The notes under the pieces are model-generated. The model made no database searches. It was not told where the DNA came from and worked only from the letters and a program-made list of their open reading frames with translations. Both the position numbers and the translations under genes were made by a program. This document shows, in pieces, positions 59,823-64,000 of a stretch of 64,000 bases of DNA. The first letter of the stretch is position 1; each line of letters starts with the position of its first letter. The stretch comes from Acanthosoma haemorrhoidale (Eukaryota; Arthropoda; Insecta; Hemiptera; Acanthosomatidae), in NCBI GenBank assembly GCA_930367205.1, contig OV884009.1:117999454-118063453 (forward strand). The letters are read 5' to 3'.

Positions 59823-60051
59823 ACAAACTATTTATTTATGTATTTTTTTAAGAACTCTATTTATTATTGTATCTGCTCTCTAATAATTATAGCCACTAAG
59901 CATCTGCAAAAGACTGTATTCTGTGATCTATTGCATATCGATAGTAAAATAAAAAATAACTTTGAAAATGAATTTAAAAATTATATTGACCAGTAACTAT
60001 TAATGTTCGAACAATCTTTTCTTTTTATATATTTTTATGGAACTATAATGA

Positions 60052-60057
60052 AATAAA
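60052..60057 (+). terminator. Poly(A) signal candidate for XKR
   Basis: AATAAA about 230 bp after the stop codon, the clearest signal in the presumed 3' untranslated region. Other A-rich hexamers nearby (about 59946) are less canonical. Confidence 0.55.
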
Positions 60058-60240
60058 ACATCGTATTGCATATTTTGTAACTGTTATTTCTTTAAATAGT
60101 ATTCATGTTCATGTTTTAATTTCTGTATTTATCATCATGGATTTGCAACAGTTTTAATTGTAATTTTTATGTTCAAACCGCTTTTAATATTCATTGAACT
60201 TCTTTTTGTATATATGTTTTTTAAGCAACATTTTTATGCA

Positions 60241-60282
60241 TACATATATTATGTACATACATACATATATATATATATATAT
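60241..60282. repeat. (CATA)n/(TA)n microsatellite
   Basis: Imperfect TACATA units passing into pure TA repeats. Confidence 0.85.
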
Positions 60283-60417
60283 TCTGTTTTATGGCAATCC
60301 TTAGGATTATTATTTCATCACATAAGTTTCAGTTTTCTTTATGTAATGTATGTAGTTTCATTTATGAGTTCGGTATAATTTAAGAGGACATAAACTAGAT
60401 TTTTAGTGGCCTGAATA

Positions 60418-60443
60418 TTTTTTTTTTTTTTTTTTTTTTTTTT
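60418..60443. repeat. Poly(T) run
   Basis: 26 consecutive T, the second such run in the window. Confidence 0.9.
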
Positions 60444-61106
60444 GGTTAATGATCTTGTGTACTCAAACTTTAGGCAGGAAATGCAGGTTTCTTATTGTTC
60501 AACACTCATCTCTAGCCCATCTTTATCTCCTCCCTATCTCTGGTCAGTGTTCGAATTCTGATAGTGAAAACCCAGACAGCATGGGCGCAACACAGGTGAC
60601 CCATTCCAGGTGCTATGGATTGATTTTCAATTACAACTTTTTCTAATGATGAAACACTTACTCTCGAAATGACCTTTTCAGATCCTGTGACAGAGGACTC
60701 TTTAGATCAGAGATTACAAACTGGTAAGGGAGAGGAGAATAAAAAATCCCAAAGAATAATAATGGCCACAATGTTAGGAACCTGTGTCATTCTGGAACAA
60801 ATTTTTCCATATAACTCTGGAGGTAGACTAATCCGTTATGGAGTATAGGTGACAGCAGTTCAAGAGATTGTATTGTTTAAAAATTAGTGGAAAGCAATAA
60901 TGGTTTAGAAGTAGTTGACTTTGCAATTGCGAAAGGAATGCAAATTAAAGTTCACAATACTCACATGAACAAACCAAATTGTCATGATTAACAGAAAACA
61001 AAGCTCTAACATATTGGATATTTTAAGTCAGAGAAATGCAGACTGCAAAGTAGATCTTTCCTGGTCAGAATAAAATAAACTTATACGTAACGTAAGAATA
61101 AGTACA

Positions 61107-61162
61107 AATATATATATATATATATACATACATACATACATACATACATACATACATACATA
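61107..61162. repeat. (TA)n(CATA)n microsatellite
   Basis: About ten TA units followed by about nine CATA units. Confidence 0.95.
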
Positions 61163-62589
61163 GCAAGGAATGACTTAATATAATTGAAGTAGGAGAGGAA
61201 ACATCAGTAGGACAGGAGTACAGATGAAGGCTTAAAACAACAGACCATTGATATTGAGGTACTTGGTGCAAAATGCTAAAGAAGAACTGAATGTTTTGAT
61301 GATAATGTCTCAGAGAAATATTAGAAATAATCCAAGGGTAGGGAGTCCATCTGGATCTAGATTAGACATGGAAGAGTCACATAAATATCAAACTTAAAAA
61401 TTAGGAACGTGATACCCAATTATAAATACAAATTTGCACCTGAAACCAGATGTTGCCATATTAATCTTTAAAACTAACCTTAGACCATTGGTCATATATG
61501 GTGGTGAAGTCTGAGGCTCTGCTTGCAGATCAAAATTTAAATGGTTTCAAATTTTTCGAAATAAAATAATGCTGTGAATGCTCCTGGTTCATCAAAAACA
61601 AAAACTCCATCAAGACCTGCTAATAGAGATATTAAATTTCATTATTTTTTATTTACCATTTAAATAAAATAATTATCATAAGGAATACTAATTGATATGT
61701 TTTTTTATATCCTATATTTCGGGTGAGTTAATAATTTGGGTCTATTAACAAAATTGTTATTTTATTATAAAAGTATATCTTGTTAGGAGTGCCTCTAAAT
61801 GAGACTCTTCCCCATTCTGTAATACTGTTATGTTATAACTCAATGTTATTGTATACATGTATGACTGTCAAACCAAGGTATTAATAAAGAAGAAAAAAAC
61901 AATTGTACAAAATCCAAACATTTGCTGAGCCATTGAAGAAGAGAATGCTTTCAAATCTTAATACTGTACCATTAAATGCACAAAGTTGTGATCGATATAT
62001 TAATTTAAAAAAACAAAATGAATGGTTTCAGTCTGAGAATCGTTAACAATTTTGTTATAAAATGAACCTCAATTAAATTGCTTTCTGATTATTCAAAATT
62101 TTTAGATCTGCCTTGGCTGATGTAAGATGTCTAAGCAAAATTTTAGAAAAAAAAAATTAGTCACCTAAATTAAAGCGTTTGTGGAGATGCAAGATTAAAA
62201 ATGTCTACCAAAATAAGTTCAGGTAGAAGGAATGACCACCTTTCACCCACCTGTCTGTCTTGTTCTACAATACTGGTCATAAAACCAATTGGTCTGAAAT
62301 TTTAAGTTTATTAGCAACACAACCAAATAGGTTAGTTTTTTTGTTAAAAGAATACAGTTAGTAGTATGAAAAAATAATAAATATGAAGTCAAACATTTAA
62401 AGTTCTATTTTTTTCCTTTACTCTCTGAACAATGATTCTGTTTTCTGTTTTATTTATTTTTTTCTATAAATGTTACACTGACTATGAGCTGGGATTTAAG
62501 TGATTTCTCCGAAACCATTGTCCTTCAATAGTGAGTTGTACAACTAATAGGTTGGACACCTATCCCACACTTGGGGTTTATACAGGCTG

Positions 62590-62720
62590 GCCCTCCATAC
62601 TAGCTATCTCCTCAATCAAAATGATCCGGATAAAAAACCCAAACTCTCACATGTTACAGACCCATTTCCCTCATATTCATCATGGAAAGCAACAAGGCAG
62701 TATAAACTGATGTTCTAGAT
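62590..62720 (+). pseudogene. LINE reverse transcriptase scrap
   Basis: The frame YRPISLIFIMES (from 62655) matches the YRPISL motif early in LINE reverse transcriptases, preceded in another frame by a DPDKKP stretch where a KPGKDP motif is expected. Too short to classify. Confidence 0.5.
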
Positions 62721-64000
62721 ACTGCTGTGTAGATAGCATCTAATCATTTCAATCAAAAACAATAGTAAAATAAAAAAAGTGTCCACAACTTTGTTGGCAA
62801 ATTATTATTGTCCTAGGTCGCTTAAATCAAATAAAACTAGATGGTATTAACTTTAATCGTTGGTATACTTGTTAGTGCGATGTTGCTATAGTTTTTTTTT
62901 TTTTAAATTATGGTAATATTTCAGGAAATTATTAATTCATGAAACTACTTCACCAGCCTTCGGAGTTTAAATTTTATATTTCAGAATTATTTGTTTTAAA
63001 ATAGCAACATTTGAAAATTTTCAAGGTGTAAATATTAAGTAATAATGCCTTACAAATTTTACAATATTTTTGAGCAAAAATCACCACTTTTTTTTTTTAT
63101 GGACACGGATAGAGAGCTGTTTTTGGCAGCAGGGTACAGTAGATAATGCACAATTATAGGGCACTGTAGTCATATTTAGCTAAAATTGAAGATTTTACTT
63201 TTTGACCCCTATTTTTTTCAGACACTACCACTGTGTGTTAGGTCTTTCACCACACCCATGTCTGGACCCCAAACTCTCATGTATTCCACAAGAACAGGCT
63301 TGCTCCATTCCTTGGACCCTGCACACCATACTCTTAAATGTCTCCTTTTATGGTCCTACACGGAAACCATTTAAAGACCTTTTAATATGAAGCTTGGCAA
63401 GTTCAACTTGTACGTATAAGAAATAAATTTCTATCAACAAACTATGGCTGATTCCTTGTTCGGACAGAGTGCAAATTAGACCCAACTTTTCTCCTCCACC
63501 GCTTGATGACCCAAACACTTAGGTTCATGTGCCTTATGGTGTAATTTTAGGACTTGTATGCCATATCCCCATAAGATTCTAAGTATATAAGTTACAATGA
63601 AAAAAAAAAGTGATATGATTTTGTCACATCTAACTTCAGTGTGACTGGTGCTAGAACTTCTTTAAAGAAGTTTTCACTTCAATAACTAATAATGATTGTA
63701 TGAATATTCTGTTGATATATTTAAATAATTATCTTTATTTTTAAATATGTATAATTAATTATTCCAATATTTCTTTTAAAAATTTTGTTTGTGTCCCTAC
63801 ATAATTATGAAAACTGTTAACCTACCAGCAGGTTATTCCCTGCTACTTTGTTCTTCCTCCCTGCCATATATGCTGTTCATTGCTCTGATTTAAAGTTTCT
63901 GTTATACGATTAGCAACTTTTATTGCTTTTTATTCATCGCCAGGAAGCCAATAATATCTCAAAATATTCTAGTTATAGATATTATTTCTATTGCTATACC
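62721..64000. other. Window end without recognised genes
   Basis: AT-rich. The two overlapping 62-codon ORFs near 63.2-63.4 kb have no recognisable domain. Confidence 0.5.

Larger units (their letters stand above)
59823..62585 (+). other. 3' flank of XKR
   Basis: The first 250 bp are probably 3' untranslated region. Beyond that only microsatellites, a 26-T run at 60418-60443 and short domain-less ORFs were seen. Confidence 0.55.

Noticed and set aside
58170..58371. Possible additional XKR exon after AATATTCAG
   Set aside because: Exon 9 leaves phase 2. From this acceptor, phase 2 reads straight into a stop, and exon 9 joins exon 10 in phase with a good family match (YR-FLHP). The open frame here would need phase 1.
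61107..61162. CRISPR-like regular repeats
   Set aside because: Simple dinucleotide and tetranucleotide repeats with no spacers, in a eukaryotic intergenic region.

Overview
The window is eukaryotic and very probably arthropod. It is AT-rich (roughly two thirds A+T by eye), its genes have GT-AG introns, and it is full of invertebrate-type transposable elements: mariner, copia, Ty3/gypsy, Jockey-like LINEs, hAT, and dispersed multicopy families of the kind common in hemimetabolous insects. A hemipteran-like insect is my best guess, but the species cannot be fixed from sequence alone.

One host gene spans almost the whole window on the + strand. It encodes an XK-related (XKR) multi-pass membrane protein, the family of vertebrate XKR4/6/8/9 and nematode CED-8. 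Ten exons between 1 and 59822 join in phase to 400 codons plus a stop; the 5' end lies upstream of the window. Exons are 55-177 bp and introns reach 19 kb, because the introns hold nearly all of the mobile DNA described here.

Intron 3 holds a decayed copia remnant (6.9-8.7 kb) and a young, GC-richer Ty3/gypsy element, G (11.4-17.9 kb), with 600-bp LTRs that differ at two positions by eye, a TCTCT target duplication, a canonical CCCAAAA gag-pro slippery heptamer, and two disabling lesions. Intron 6 holds a degenerate dispersed protein gene, a foldback repeat, and three related AT-rich LTR retrotransposons (A, B, C; 29.1-41.7 kb) sitting end to end in one (TA)n tract. A decayed fourth relative (D) lies at 48.1-48.6 kb, again in (TA)n. 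Other introns hold mariner, LINE and hAT fragments.

The A/B/C/D family is the most interesting content. The primer-binding site of A, B and C is not tRNA-like. It is an exact 11-12 nt complement of a segment inside the element's own LTR, as in Tf1/sushi-type self-priming retrotransposons. Just downstream of that segment each LTR has a GT...AG pair that could be a 70-90 nt LTR intron; in A, B and D it is bounded by 12-14 nt direct repeats that match within an element but differ between elements. The family also shares an unusual gag zinc knuckle (CX2CX9HX4C), an A_AAA_AAC gag-pol slippery site, and a preference for (TA)n targets. B looks complete. C has one gag frameshift. A is a composite whose identical LTRs point one way while its deleted gag-pol points the other way; its junction reads like a fossil of self-primed reverse transcription.

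Downstream of the XKR stop codon (59.8-64 kb) I see a poly(A) signal, microsatellites and a LINE scrap, but no further gene.
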